Origin: Cyanobium sp. Cruz-8D1
Lineage (GTDB): Bacteria; Cyanobacteriota; Cyanobacteriia; PCC-6307; Cyanobiaceae
Assembly: GCF_024345975.1 (NCBI RefSeq)
Contig: NZ_JAGQCD010000016.1
Location: 1-64,000, forward strand
Direction of reading: 5' to 3'
Length of the DNA stretch: 64,000 bases
Part shown: positions 6,839-15,039 of the stretch, piece by piece
Layout of the letters: each line of letters opens with the position of its first letter
How positions within the stretch are numbered: the stretch's first letter is position 1
Program-made: the position numbers and the translations under genes
The notes under the pieces: model-generated
Databases searched by the model: none
What the model was told of the DNA's origin: nothing
What the model saw: the letters and a program-made list of their open reading frames with translations, nothing else

Positions 6839-7435
6839 TCAGGTGAAATCAGGGACTCGGAAGTAGCCGGCAATGCACTCAGGATTGCGAATGGCGATCT
6901 GAGCGTGACTCTTTGCCTTGAAGCCTGATCCTGGAAAGAGATCTTGGCCTTCAACAAAGATGCCGTAGACACTGTCATAGGCTTCGAGGCCGCTCTCTTC
7001 CCTGAGCTTGTGAACCATCTTGATCACGAGGCAATCGAGGGGCCGGTAGAGGTAGATGCCGTTCTCCTTTGCACCATTGGATGGCAGCTTTCCGCCCTCG
7101 CTTTCGAGCACGAGCTTCACTTTCTCGTAGGCAACCCGTAGTTCATCAAGCGCTCCATAGTCCGTCAGGTTGAGGCAATGACCTGGGTAAGCGAAAGCTC
7201 CCAGAACAGAGGGCTCAGCCATCTCTTCCGGCTTCTTTTGTTGTTTCTCTCTCGCCCAGGTCATGGCGCGGGAGGGGCTGTCGACCCAGAAATAGATTCC
7301 TGGCCCCAGCCAGTCGTATTTGTTCTCGCTTGGAATCGGTGAGGTCTTGCCTTCGAGCACAAGCTCCGCAAGAGATCGATCGCAGCCGTGATGCAGAAGA
7401 AGGGGGCCGAGGCTATTTCGAACCGGCTTCGCCAT
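6839..7435 (-). CDS. putative ADP-ribosyltransferase-fold (PARP-like) protein
   Basis: A 198-residue protein. LLLHHGCDRSLAELVLEG (about residues 12-29), YDWLGPGIYFW (about 41-51) and SRAMTWA (about 55-61) match the His / Gly-x-Tyr-Phe / Ala-x-x-Trp-Ala pattern of small ADP-ribosyltransferase-fold proteins such as DUF3990-like ones. A late SHAQIAIRNPECIAGYF block may supply the third catalytic strand. Such proteins are often toxins or defence effectors. Base composition is visibly less GC-rich than the neighbours, which suggests separate acquisition. The start overlaps the upstream partner gene by 23 bases. Activity is inference. Confidence 0.6.
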   Translation of the reverse strand: MAKPVRNSLGPLLLHHGCDRSLAELVLEGKTSPIPSENKYDWLGPGIYFWVDSPSRAMTWAREKQQKKPEEMAEPSVLGAFAYPGHCLNLTDYGALDELRVAYEKVKLVLESEGGKLPSNGAKENGIYLYRPLDCLVIKMVHKLREESGLEAYDSVYGIFVEGQDLFPGSGFKAKSHAQIAIRNPECIAGYFRVPDFT

Positions 7436-7634
7436 CTTCAGGCCAATACGAGGGATTCCAATGGCCCTTGGAATCGAGGAGACCGGCAGAGATCAGGAAT
7501 TGCTTGGCCCAGCCGGGCTCCTTGATCTTCTCATCCACCCAAGCCAGGTTCTCGGACGTCAGGCGCGTCTGTTGGGCGGAGGCTTCGGGCGTGCCCTGGC
7601 CTGCTGGATTTTGGTGGGGGGTAAGCAGGGCCAT
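7413..7634 (-). CDS. small partner of the ART-fold protein (putative antitoxin)
   Basis: From the ATG at 7634 the frame encodes 73 residues. The N-terminus is polar; residues 27-55 read ENLAWVDEKIKEPGWAKQFL and continue to an AGLLDSKGHW end. The C-terminal phrase (FLISAGLLDSKG...PSY) resembles a common tail of small antitoxin-like or unknown proteins paired with toxins. It precedes and overlaps the ART-fold gene, the classic order of a toxin-antitoxin pair. The start could be further upstream (an ATG at about 7702). Confidence 0.5.
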   Translation of the reverse strand: MALLTPHQNPAGQGTPEASAQQTRLTSENLAWVDEKIKEPGWAKQFLISAGLLDSKGHWNPSYWPEDGEAGSK

Positions 7635-7797
7635 GGAAGCACTGGCCTCGTGGGCCCTGAACTGTAGGTCTGTGGGGTGGTGTTGCGGTGTGGGGCGAAC
7701 CATTCGCCACGAAGCCGCCCCAAAGATGGCTCGCTCAGCGCGACCTGTCATGGGCAACAGGCTCTGCCAGCGGTCACGGGTTTCTGACCGGCCGGCT

Positions 7798-9042
7798 TCA
7801 GGAGGCGAGCAGGCGCTGCTCCGCCTTGGCGAAGGCGTCATCCACCACGTCATCCCCGCACCAGCGGCTGTAGGCAGCCAGGTGGGTCTGCACGCTGTGG
7901 CCCATCGCCGCGGCCACCACCTTGGGCGGCAGGTCGCAGATCACGTGGGCGCGGTGGGCGTAGCCATGGCGGCAGGAGTAAGGCACGAGCTTCTCGCCCT
8001 TGGACTCGTACTCCTGCCGGAGCTTGTTCCAGAGGGGGCGTCGGTGCAGGTACTGCCTGATGTCGTTGCCGCAGAAGCCGGAACGCATCGGCGGGAGATC
8101 GCCAGGGCGGAAGTGCTCGGCCAGCTTCCAGTCGGCTGCCCAGTCATCACAGGGCAGCAGCCGCAGGGCGCGAGGTTTGGTCTTGCCGCGGGAAGCCACC
8201 TTTTCATAGGTGCACCACAGGCGCCCATCGCGCAGCTGCAGGTGCTGGAGCTCCTCGGGGCGCAATCCGTAGGCGGCCATCAGCTGGAAGGCCAGTCGCC
8301 ACCGCGGGTCGGGCAAAGCCCGCACCAACGCCAGGATGTGGCTTACCTCCAGGGGGGTGGTGACTGCTTTGGCGGAGCGTGACCGCCCCACGAAAGGGCT
8401 CAGGTCGGTTGGTGGCTCCCATTGGGTTGCTGGGAGTTGGCCCTGGGCCACCGCCCAGCGGAGCAGCGCCGAGGTGGCCTGCATCTGAATCTGCCTGGTC
8501 CGCCCACCGGGCTTGTCTGCCCAGTGCAGGGTGAGGCGATCCAGCAGCTGGGTGGCGCTTCGGGGTGGCTGTCGGGTGGCGAAGGCTTCCAGTACCAGCT
8601 TCATGTGGTGCCGATGCACCCTGGTCCAGGTTGACTCCTTGATTTCGCCGCTGCGGATTTTGTACTCGCGATAGCGCTCGATCAGGGCTTTCCAGTCTAT
8701 CTGCTGTTCAGGAATTGCCCTATGAGCAGTAGTAGATCCGTCATCTGATTGCTCTGATGTGGTAAACGCGATCTTCTTCGCTGCCTGTTCTGGCTCTATT
8801 CCGCTGCTGAAATCGTCGTAGATCCTGCAAACGGCCTCGCCAATCTTCTTGGCGTGATCGAAGTGCCAGGGGATCGGTAGTTGTATCTGACGCCGCTTGC
8901 CGCCGCCCGCTTTGGCCGTGATGTTCAGTCTGGCGAAGCCGCGGTGCTCCGTGAGCGCCCAGCCCCTTGGACATCCCTTGCGGGACAAGGCATGAGCGGT
9001 CTCGACGCGGATGGCGATCTCCCAGGGGGCTGCCTCAGCCAT
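7798..9042 (-). CDS. tyrosine-type site-specific integrase
   Basis: A 414-residue recombinase. The N-terminal half contains an arm-binding and core-binding region. The catalytic domain has the first Arg in AAYGLRPEELQHL (about residue 271), a Lys-bearing strand (about 290), the second Arg in PYSCRHGYAHRAH, then MGHSVQTHLAAYSRW with the His and the Tyr nucleophile near residue 390. It integrates and excises the element at the adjacent tRNA-Gly. The start codon touches a 12-bp tandem repeat. It points away from the tRNA, into the element. Confidence 0.92.
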   Translation of the reverse strand: MAEAAPWEIAIRVETAHALSRKGCPRGWALTEHRGFARLNITAKAGGGKRRQIQLPIPWHFDHAKKIGEAVCRIYDDFSSGIEPEQAAKKIAFTTSEQSDDGSTTAHRAIPEQQIDWKALIERYREYKIRSGEIKESTWTRVHRHHMKLVLEAFATRQPPRSATQLLDRLTLHWADKPGGRTRQIQMQATSALLRWAVAQGQLPATQWEPPTDLSPFVGRSRSAKAVTTPLEVSHILALVRALPDPRWRLAFQLMAAYGLRPEELQHLQLRDGRLWCTYEKVASRGKTKPRALRLLPCDDWAADWKLAEHFRPGDLPPMRSGFCGNDIRQYLHRRPLWNKLRQEYESKGEKLVPYSCRHGYAHRAHVICDLPPKVVAAAMGHSVQTHLAAYSRWCGDDVVDDAFAKAEQRLLAS

Positions 9043-9065
9043 GTGAGAAGGTCTGTGAGAAGGTC
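9042..9065. repeat. two perfect tandem copies of a 12-bp repeat at the integrase start
   Basis: TGTGAGAAGGTC occurs twice without a gap. The first copy begins inside the integrase start codon and the second extends toward the tRNA. Direct repeats between an integrase gene and the core site are typical of arm-type integrase sites or of an autoregulatory operator. Confidence 0.6.
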
Positions 9066-9117
9066 GGCCCTACAGCCTGGCACGGCCTGTCAGGTGCGGT
9101 CAGCCGCTGGAATCCCT

Positions 9118-9142
9118 AAAGCCAGTGCCAGACTGGCTTTTT
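9118..9142. terminator. hairpin AAAGCCAGT / ACTGGCTTT between integrase and tRNA
   Basis: A perfect 9-bp inverted repeat with a 5-base loop (9118-9140), flanked by T runs on the plus strand. On the minus strand it lies about 30 bp after the tRNA-Gly 3' end, so it may terminate the tRNA transcript. Confidence 0.55.
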
Positions 9143-9169
9143 GGGGGATTTCTCAGTCCTGGACTAGAA

Positions 9170-9240
9170 GCGGGTGACCGGACTCGAACCGGCGACGTTC
9201 AGCTTGGGAAGCTGACATTCTACCACTGAATTACACCCGC
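9170..9240 (-). tRNA. tRNA-Gly (anticodon CCC)
   Basis: Seventy-one bases fold as a cloverleaf: acceptor GCGGGTG/CACCCGC, D-stem ATTC/GAAT, anticodon stem TCAGC/GCTGA with loop TTCCCAA giving anticodon CCC, and a T-arm with loop TTCGAGT. CCA is not encoded. Its 3' end is the likely attachment site of the element extending to the left. The gene appears intact. Confidence 0.95.
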
Positions 9241-9258
9241 ATTCAATCACTCTAGCAA

Positions 9259-9289
9259 GGCCCTGGGCGTCCAGAAGGCGCCCAGGGCC
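9259..9289 (-). terminator. hairpin terminator after the lipoprotein gene
   Basis: A perfect 10-bp stem GGCCCTGGGC / GCCCAGGGCC with an 11-base loop lies 13 bp after the stop of the minus-strand lipoprotein gene. The tail is only TTGCT, so it is a weak intrinsic terminator at best. Confidence 0.45.
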
Positions 9290-9302
9290 AGCACCTCGCC
9301 AG

Positions 9303-9770
9303 TCAGGGCTTGCTGGGGGCCGCCGCCGCCGGCTCCTCGCACTGCACGGCCGCGGAGAGGGCCTTGCGGGCGGCGATCACCGCCAGGGCCTTGGGCTTCA
9401 GCTCATTGGCAGCCTGTTCAAGCGTCTGTGTCTTGTTGGCGGAGGCTGCGGCCACCTCCCCACGGAAGCCGTCGAGCACCTTGCTGAAGGCTTCCACCCT
9501 CAGCTTCTGCAGCTGGTTCTCCGAGGTCTTCAGGGCTGCGATCGACTGCTCCAGCGTCTGCTGGGCCGCCTTCGCTTCACCCACGGTGGAGGCGGGGGTC
9601 AGGGCCGCCACCTGCTCCAGGGCCTGGTTCACCGTGGCCAGCTCGGTGCAGATCGCCGCTTCGGTCTTCTGGGTCTGCTGGGACAGGTCGGCGCGCTGGC
9701 AACCGGCGGTTGCCAGGCCCAGGCAGAGGGCGGCGGCGAGGGGGAGGCGTCGCAGGGCAGCAAGGGTCAT
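9303..9770 (-). CDS. putative lipoprotein with helical periplasmic domain
   Basis: About 155 residues. The segment LRRLPLAAALCLGLATAGC is a lipoprotein signal with a lipobox cysteine. The mature part is almost entirely helical (for example AAICTELATVNQALEQVAAL and further heptad-like Leu/Ala repeats). The C-terminus is Ala/Pro-rich with a second Cys, which could pair with the Cys of the AICTEL segment. Start at 9770 fits a signal peptide best; an in-frame ATG at 9791 is an alternative. Function unknown; it looks like a conserved cyanobacterial envelope protein. Confidence 0.6.
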   Translation of the reverse strand: MTLAALRRLPLAAALCLGLATAGCQRADLSQQTQKTEAAICTELATVNQALEQVAALTPASTVGEAKAAQQTLEQSIAALKTSENQLQKLRVEAFSKVLDGFRGEVAAASANKTQTLEQAANELKPKALAVIAARKALSAAVQCEEPAAAAPSKP

Positions 9771-9838
9771 GGGATCAAAAGCGTCCGCCATGAACCTAAT
9801 TCGTCCCTCGCCACCCCGCCACCCCGCCGTGGAGGTGC

Positions 9839-10990
9839 TCAGCCGGCCAGTTCCGCCGCAGCCGCCGCCACGCCGGCGCCGGTGGCTGCCTTGGCCAGTC
9901 CCAGGGCCTGCAGGGTGGCCTCGATGGCCGCCACGGCCGTGAGCACGTCGCGGTCGCAGACGAAGCCCAGGTGGCCGATGCGGAACACCTTGCCCTTGAG
10001 GTGGTCCTGGCCGCCGGCCAGCAGGATGTCGAAACGCTCCTTGACGTGCTTGCGCAGAAGCTCGGCATCGAGGCCCTCCGGCGCCACCGCCGTGATTGCC
10101 GGGCTGCCATGGCCCTCGGCCGCGTAAAGGGGCAGGCCGATCGCCTTCATCGCCGCCTGGGTGGCGCGCCGATGGCGATCGTGGCGGGTGAAGATCGCCT
10201 CCAGTCCCTCCTCCTGCATCATCCCCAGGGCCGCCTCCAGGGCGAAGTAGAGGTTGATCGCCGGGGTGAAGGGATTGCTGTCGTCGTCGGCAGCTTTGCG
10301 GTACTTGCCCAGATCCAGGTAGAACTTGGGCAGATCGGAGCGCTCGTAGGCCGTCCAGGCCCGCGCGCCCATGGCGACGAAGCTCAGGCCCGGCGGCATC
10401 ATGTAGCCCTTCTGGGAGCCGGAGCCCACCACGTCCACGCCCCAGGCGTCCATGGGCACGTCGCAGGCCCCCAGGCTGGTGACGCAATCAGCGATGGTGA
10501 GCGCCGTGCCGTGGGCCTTCACATGGCCGGCGATGGCCTGCAGGTCGTTGATCACCCCGGTGGAGGTTTCCGAGTGGGTGAGGATCACGCCCCGGATCTC
10601 CTTGGCGGTGTCGGCCTCGAGGGCGGCGCGGAAAGCTTCCGGATCGAGGGGCTGGCCCCATTCCGCCTGGATCACCTCCACGGTCAGCCCGTAGGCCTTG
10701 GCCACCTTCACCCAGCGTTCGCCGAACTTGCCGTTGTCGCCGCAGAGCACCTTGTCGCCGCGGCTGAGGGTGTTGACGATCGCCGCCTCCATCGCCGCGG
10801 TGCCGCTGCCGGTGAGCACCAGCACGTGGCCCTTGGTCTGGTGCAGCCACTGCAGCTGCTCGGTGGTGTGACGCACGATCTTCTGGAAATCGCCGCTGCG
10901 GTGGCCGATCGGGTGGCGGGCCATGGCCTGCAGGACGGTCTCCGGCACCGGGGTGGGGCCGGGGATCATCAGAGTGAGCTTGTCCTGCAT
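9839..10990 (-). CDS. class V PLP aminotransferase (alanine-glyoxylate / serine-pyruvate type)
   Basis: About 383 residues. It opens with LMIPGPTPVPETVLQAMARH, the standard start of the family. TGSGTAAMEAAI binds the cofactor phosphate, DCVTSLGACDV contains the Asp that pairs with the pyridine nitrogen, and GSGSQKGYMMPPGL carries the Schiff-base Lys. It probably transfers amino groups between alanine or serine and glyoxylate or pyruvate, a photorespiratory or hydrogenase-linked soluble aminotransferase in cyanobacteria. ATG at 10990 was preferred because the 19 extra residues upstream do not resemble the family. Confidence 0.85.
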   Translation of the reverse strand: MQDKLTLMIPGPTPVPETVLQAMARHPIGHRSGDFQKIVRHTTEQLQWLHQTKGHVLVLTGSGTAAMEAAIVNTLSRGDKVLCGDNGKFGERWVKVAKAYGLTVEVIQAEWGQPLDPEAFRAALEADTAKEIRGVILTHSETSTGVINDLQAIAGHVKAHGTALTIADCVTSLGACDVPMDAWGVDVVGSGSQKGYMMPPGLSFVAMGARAWTAYERSDLPKFYLDLGKYRKAADDDSNPFTPAINLYFALEAALGMMQEEGLEAIFTRHDRHRRATQAAMKAIGLPLYAAEGHGSPAITAVAPEGLDAELLRKHVKERFDILLAGGQDHLKGKVFRIGHLGFVCDRDVLTAVAAIEATLQALGLAKAATGAGVAAAAAELAG

Positions 10991-11094
10991 GAGCGGTGGG
11001 GAGCGAAGGAGCGCGGGCCCGGCGAAGGCGAGGCGATCGACCACCATAAAAAACAGCGTTCCCGCCGGCCATCGATTCCCTGCGCCCCCCCTCG

Positions 11095-12204
11095 GTGCCC
11101 CAGCGGGGCTTCACCCTGCCGGTGTGGCTGGCGGCCGCGGCGCGGGCCGCCCTCGGGGCCCTGCAGGGGGATCCTTTCAGCGCCGAGGTGCCCCTGGAAC
11201 TCCTGCAACCGCCAGGGATGGTGCCAATTCCGGTGCGGGCCGCCGCGCGGTTGGGGGAGGGGTTGGCCCTGGGGGAAAGCTGCTGTGACCCGGGCGAGGG
11301 CCTCGACCTCACCCGAGGCCTGGTGGTGTGGGTACTGGCCCGCTGGCTCCCGGGCGACGGGCCCTGGCTGGGGCTGGAGCCCGGTGAGGGGGTGGGGGTC
11401 CACGCGGCGACCGGGGAGGCCTGCCTGTCCACCTATGCCCAGCAGCTGCTGGAGGCCAACCTGCGGCCCCTGGTGCCGGCTGGCCGCCGTCTGGGGCTCA
11501 CCCTGGTGCTTCCCGAAGGCCGCCGCCTGGCGGAGCGCACCAGCAATGCGGCCTTCGGCGTGGTGGAGGGACTGGCCCTGATCGGCACCCAGGCGGAGGT
11601 GCAGGCGGGCGCCGACCCGGACCAGCTCGCCCGCACCCTGGCCGAGCTGGCCGGCCGGGTCGCCGCCCCGGGGGCCGGCGTTGACCTGGTGCTGGTGATC
11701 GGCGAGAACGGCCTCGATCTGGCTCCGCGGCTGGGACTGCCGCCGCAGCTGCTGCTCAAGGCGGGCAACTGGCTCGGGCCGGTGCTGGTGGCAGCGGCTG
11801 AAGCGGGGGTGGAACGGCTGCTGCTGTTCGGCTACCAGGGCAAGCTGATCAAGCTGGCCGGCGGCATCTTCCACACCCATCACCACCTCGCCGATGGCCG
11901 CGCCGAGGTGCTCACCGCCCTGGCTGCCCTGGAGGGGGCCACTGGATCCACCCTCGAAGCCCTGCATGGGGCCGCCACGGTGGAGGCTGCCCTGGCTGGG
12001 CTGGAGCAGGCCGATCCGGACCTGGCCGGGCGCCTGCGGGCGCGCATCGCCGCCGCCATCGAAAGCCGCTGCCAGGCCTACCTGGCCAGCCATGGCGCCC
12101 CGCCGGTTGCCGTGGGAGCAGCCCTGTTCGATCGCGCTCGCCAGGTGAGGGTCTGCGGTCCGGTGGGGGCGGCGCTGATGGAGCGTTTCAGGGGCGCGAC
12201 CTAG
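11095..12204 (+). CDS. cbiD: cobalt-precorrin-5B C1-methyltransferase
   Basis: A 369-residue protein of CbiD length, which methylates C1 during anaerobic-type cobalamin ring contraction using SAM. The N-terminal [17 protein letters not shown] is the picocyanobacterial form of the family opening (YTTGSCAAAAA in others). Later blocks include [28 protein letters not shown] and [20 protein letters not shown], the last being strongly conserved in CbiD. It begins with GTG and is divergent from the aminotransferase gene. guaA follows after 47 bp. Confidence 0.88.
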   Translation: MPQRGFTLPVWLAAAARAALGALQGDPFSAEVPLELLQPPGMVPIPVRAAARLGEGLALGESCCDPGEGLDLTRGLVVWVLARWLPGDGPWLGLEPGEGVGVHAATGEACLSTYAQQLLEANLRPLVPAGRRLGLTLVLPEGRRLAERTSNAAFGVVEGLALIGTQAEVQAGADPDQLARTLAELAGRVAAPGAGVDLVLVIGENGLDLAPRLGLPPQLLLKAGNWLGPVLVAAAEAGVERLLLFGYQGKLIKLAGGIFHTHHHLADGRAEVLTALAALEGATGSTLEALHGAATVEAALAGLEQADPDLAGRLRARIAAAIESRCQAYLASHGAPPVAVGAALFDRARQVRVCGPVGAALMERFRGAT

Positions 12205-12251
12205 GGTGCACCCACCGATACCGGGCCCTGGCCCTGCCCGCCTTCGAGCCG

Positions 12252-13871
12252 ATGTCCGAAACGCCGCAGACCGCTCCATCGGGTTCGGAACGGGACCATA
12301 CCAGCGGTTCCAGCCGTCCCCCGGCCATCGTCATCCTGGATTTCGGTTCCCAGTACTCCGAGCTGATCGCCCGCCGGGTGCGGGAAACGGAGGTGTTCTC
12401 CCTGGTGATGGGCTACGCCACCACCGCCGCTGAGCTGAAGGCCCTGGCCCCGAAGGGGATCATCCTCAGCGGCGGTCCCAGTTCCGTCTACGAGGAGGGG
12501 GCCCCCTCCTGCGACCCCGCCCTGTGGGGGCTGGGCATCCCGGTGCTGGGTGTTTGCTATGGCATGCAGCTGATGGTTCAGCAGCTGGGCGGATCGGTGG
12601 TGGCGGCCGGCCGGGCCGAATACGGCAAGGCGCCGCTCCACGTCGACGACCCGGTCGATCTGCTCACCAATGTCGCCAGTGGCTCGACGATGTGGATGAG
12701 CCACGGCGATTCGGTGGAGGCCCTGCCGGAGGGGTTCGTGCGGCTGGCCCACACCGACAACACCCCCGAGGCCGCGGTCGCCGACCACGACCGCCGCCTG
12801 TACGGGGTGCAGTTCCACCCCGAGGTGGTGCACTCCACCGGCGGCATGGTGATGATCCGCAATTTTGTTTATCACATCTGCGGCTGCACCCCCGACTGGA
12901 CCACGGCCGCCTTCATCGACGAGGCCATCGGCGAGGTGCGTGCCCAGGTGGGCGAGAAGCGGGTGCTGCTGGCCCTCTCGGGCGGGGTCGATTCCTCCAC
13001 CCTGGCCTTCCTGCTGCACCAGGCGATCGGTGATCGCCTCACCTGCATGTTCATCGACCAGGGCTTCATGCGCAAAGGTGAGCCGGAGTTCCTGATGGAC
13101 TTCTTCGATCACCAGTTCCACATCAACGTGGAATACATCAACGCCCGTGAGCGCTTCATCTCCAAACTCGCCGGCATCACCGACCCCGAGGAGAAGCGCA
13201 AGATCATTGGCACCGAGTTCATCCGGGTGTTTGAAGAGGAAAGCCGCCGCCTCGGCCCCTTCGACTATCTGGCCCAGGGCACCCTCTATCCGGACGTGAT
13301 CGAATCGGCCGGCACCAACCTGGACCCCAAGACCGGCGAGCGGGTGGCCGTGAAGATCAAGAGCCACCACAACGTGGGCGGCCTGCCCAAGGATCTGCAG
13401 TTCAAGCTGGTCGAGCCGCTGCGCCGCCTGTTCAAGGATGAGGTGCGCAAGGTGGGACGCAGCCTGGGCCTGCCCCAGGAGATCGTCGGACGCCACCCGT
13501 TCCCGGGCCCCGGCCTGGCGATCCGCATCCTGGGGGAGGTCAGCGACGACAAGCTCGACATCCTGCGGGATGCCGACCTGATCGTGCGCGAGGAGGTGCG
13601 CGACGCCGGCCTCTACGACGAAATCTGGCAGGCCTTCGCCGTGCTGCTGCCGGTGCGCAGCGTCGGGGTGATGGGCGACAAGCGCACCTACGCCTATCCG
13701 ATCGTGCTGCGCTGCGTCTCCTCCGAGGACGGCATGACCGCCGACTGGTCGCGGCTGCCCTACGACCTGCTGGAGCTGATCTCCAACCGGATCGTCAACG
13801 AGGTGCGGGGCGTGAACCGGGTGGTGCTCGACATCACCAGCAAGCCCCCCGGCACGATCGAGTGGGAGTAG
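12252..13871 (+). CDS. guaA: GMP synthase (glutamine-hydrolysing)
   Basis: Converts XMP to GMP with ATP and glutamine. An N-terminal class I glutamine amidotransferase domain starts at [17 protein letters not shown], with the nucleophile Cys102 in GVCYGMQLM and His/Glu in QFHPEVVHS. The ATP pyrophosphatase domain has the PP-loop LSGGVDSS near residue 243. The C-terminal dimerisation domain ends in [10 protein letters not shown], the invariant family ending. At 539 residues it is of usual length with a 24-residue polar N-terminal extension. Confidence 0.97.
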   Translation: MSETPQTAPSGSERDHTSGSSRPPAIVILDFGSQYSELIARRVRETEVFSLVMGYATTAAELKALAPKGIILSGGPSSVYEEGAPSCDPALWGLGIPVLGVCYGMQLMVQQLGGSVVAAGRAEYGKAPLHVDDPVDLLTNVASGSTMWMSHGDSVEALPEGFVRLAHTDNTPEAAVADHDRRLYGVQFHPEVVHSTGGMVMIRNFVYHICGCTPDWTTAAFIDEAIGEVRAQVGEKRVLLALSGGVDSSTLAFLLHQAIGDRLTCMFIDQGFMRKGEPEFLMDFFDHQFHINVEYINARERFISKLAGITDPEEKRKIIGTEFIRVFEEESRRLGPFDYLAQGTLYPDVIESAGTNLDPKTGERVAVKIKSHHNVGGLPKDLQFKLVEPLRRLFKDEVRKVGRSLGLPQEIVGRHPFPGPGLAIRILGEVSDDKLDILRDADLIVREEVRDAGLYDEIWQAFAVLLPVRSVGVMGDKRTYAYPIVLRCVSSEDGMTADWSRLPYDLLELISNRIVNEVRGVNRVVLDITSKPPGTIEWE

Positions 13872-13934
13872 GCGGGTCCCCAGGCTGGCCCCCGGGCGCC
13901 AACTTCGATAACGTCGGCTCCCGGCCTTTGCTCC

Positions 13935-14576
13935 GTGCCTTCCGTCTCCCCCGTCGTCGCTGGCAGCCCTGCCGGGGCTGAGCACGACCCCCAGCTGCAC
14001 CGCCGCCTACAGCAGGACAGCATCCTGCTGGCCGGCAAGACCATCTTCCTCAATCCCTTCCTCTACTGGCGTCGTTTCGATGCCAACACCGACCGCTGGC
14101 TGCGGGAGCCGGGCCAGCTGCCGGAGGAGCAGATCCGCAGCAACCGCCTGCGCTTCTATCCCGAACTCGACTGGGAGGGTCTCGATCCGGCCGACCTGGC
14201 AGTGAAGGAAGGGGCGGTGGAGATGTTTCTCAAGAGCCTGGAGCTGATCAGCACCTTCAACCCCGACCTCAGCGCCGGCCACCTGCTGGAGGTGGAACGC
14301 AAGATGGCGGTCACCAAGAAAAAGGCCTTCGAGCGCTGGGTGGCCCGGGCCCTCGAGCGGCGCGGTAAGGAAAGCCTGCGGGAGCGGCGCCGCTTCGACC
14401 GTGACCGCCTGTTGCGCGGCTGGATGGAGTGGCTTTCCCTGGAGGGCACCCGCCAGGCCCTGCTGCCCTTCAGCGTCCTGCTGGTGTTGGCCGTCGCCGC
14501 AGGCTGGTGGCTCGGCAGCACCCGCTTCTGCGGCCAGGTGATCGTCGCTCCCGGGGTGCAGCGTCCGGCCCCCTGA
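13935..14576 (+). CDS. conserved cyanobacterial protein with C-terminal membrane anchor
   Basis: A 213-residue protein beginning at GTG. KTIFLNPFLYWRRFDANTDR near residue 36 looks like a conserved core. A basic helical section (KKKAFERWVARALERR) follows, and one hydrophobic segment at about residues 178-198 (ALLPFSVLLVLAVAAGWWL) anchors the C-terminus. It is probably a cytoplasm-facing tail-anchored or inner-membrane protein. No enzymatic motif was seen and the function is unknown. Confidence 0.6.
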   Translation: MPSVSPVVAGSPAGAEHDPQLHRRLQQDSILLAGKTIFLNPFLYWRRFDANTDRWLREPGQLPEEQIRSNRLRFYPELDWEGLDPADLAVKEGAVEMFLKSLELISTFNPDLSAGHLLEVERKMAVTKKKAFERWVARALERRGKESLRERRRFDRDRLLRGWMEWLSLEGTRQALLPFSVLLVLAVAAGWWLGSTRFCGQVIVAPGVQRPAP

Positions 14577-14628
14577 AGCGGGCCGTTCCGCACGTCAGAC
14601 TGGAAAGCCCCGTCCCGTTGGCGACGAC

Positions 14629-15039
14629 ATGGCTGCCGATCCTCTTGATGCCCTGCGTCTCGCCCTGATGCAGGACGTGCTGCCGGTGGGGCTGGCGGTG
14701 GTGGAGCGGGCCCGCAAGGGGGGTGCGGCCGAGGTGCTCGCTGCCTTCGACGGCACCACTGCCGATCCCCTCGGCCAGTTGCGCCAGGAGGGCGAACCGG
14801 CGGCCAGCGAGGTGCGGGAGAATCTCGATCGCTTCCAACCCGGCCTGGGCAACCCGGTGATGAAGGTGGAGGTGCGCGATGTTGACGCCGAGGACGCTCA
14901 GGTCGTGAGCGGGCCCGAGGCGGGCCCGGCCTCCTGGGCGACCCCACCAACGCCTACCCCGGCGGACCCGGCCGAACTGCTGGCGGCCCTGGGGCGCATC
15001 GAGGCGCGGTTGGCCCTGCTCCAGAGCCGGCTCGCCTGA
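14629..15039 (+). CDS. conserved hypothetical protein upstream of PBP2
   Basis: A 136-residue acidic protein. The N-terminal half is helical (LDALRLALMQDVLPVGLAVV). A Pro/Ala-rich linker follows, and the last 25 residues (PAELLAALGRIEARLALLQS) look like a short coiled coil. Its stop and the start of the PBP2 gene share a base (TGATG), so it is probably co-translated with it and could be an accessory factor in wall synthesis. The family is not recognised. Confidence 0.55.
   Translation: MAADPLDALRLALMQDVLPVGLAVVERARKGGAAEVLAAFDGTTADPLGQLRQEGEPAASEVRENLDRFQPGLGNPVMKVEVRDVDAEDAQVVSGPEAGPASWATPPTPTPADPAELLAALGRIEARLALLQSRLA

Larger units (their letters stand above)
1..9240. mobile_element. tRNA-Gly-integrated element (right end only)
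   Basis: A tyrosine recombinase gene lies directly beside the 3' end of an intact tRNA-Gly(CCC), the usual layout of elements that use a tRNA 3' end as attachment site. Inward from it are genes typical of phage satellites or integrative elements: excisionase-like HTH, KilA-N, ssDNA-binding protein, VRR-NUC nuclease, SF2 helicase, a toxin-antitoxin pair and probably a primase. No capsid, tail, terminase or conjugation gene is visible. No second copy of the tRNA 3' end was seen in the window, so the left boundary is outside it. The layout resembles the tRNA-associated integrative elements of picocyanobacteria (tycheposons); that link is inference. Confidence 0.75.

Noticed and set aside
7413-7853. 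A longer 146-residue version of the ART partner
   Set aside because: The N-terminal part overlaps the integrase 3' end and shows no coding character; a start at 7634 is more sensible.
9303-10487. A 394-codon frame joining the lipoprotein with upstream sequence
   Set aside because: Upstream of the signal peptide the frame runs through the aminotransferase gene out of frame, so only the lipoprotein part is real.
9971-11581. A 536-codon plus-strand frame opposite the aminotransferase
   Set aside because: Antisense composition; the aminotransferase and CbiD explain this DNA with strong motifs.
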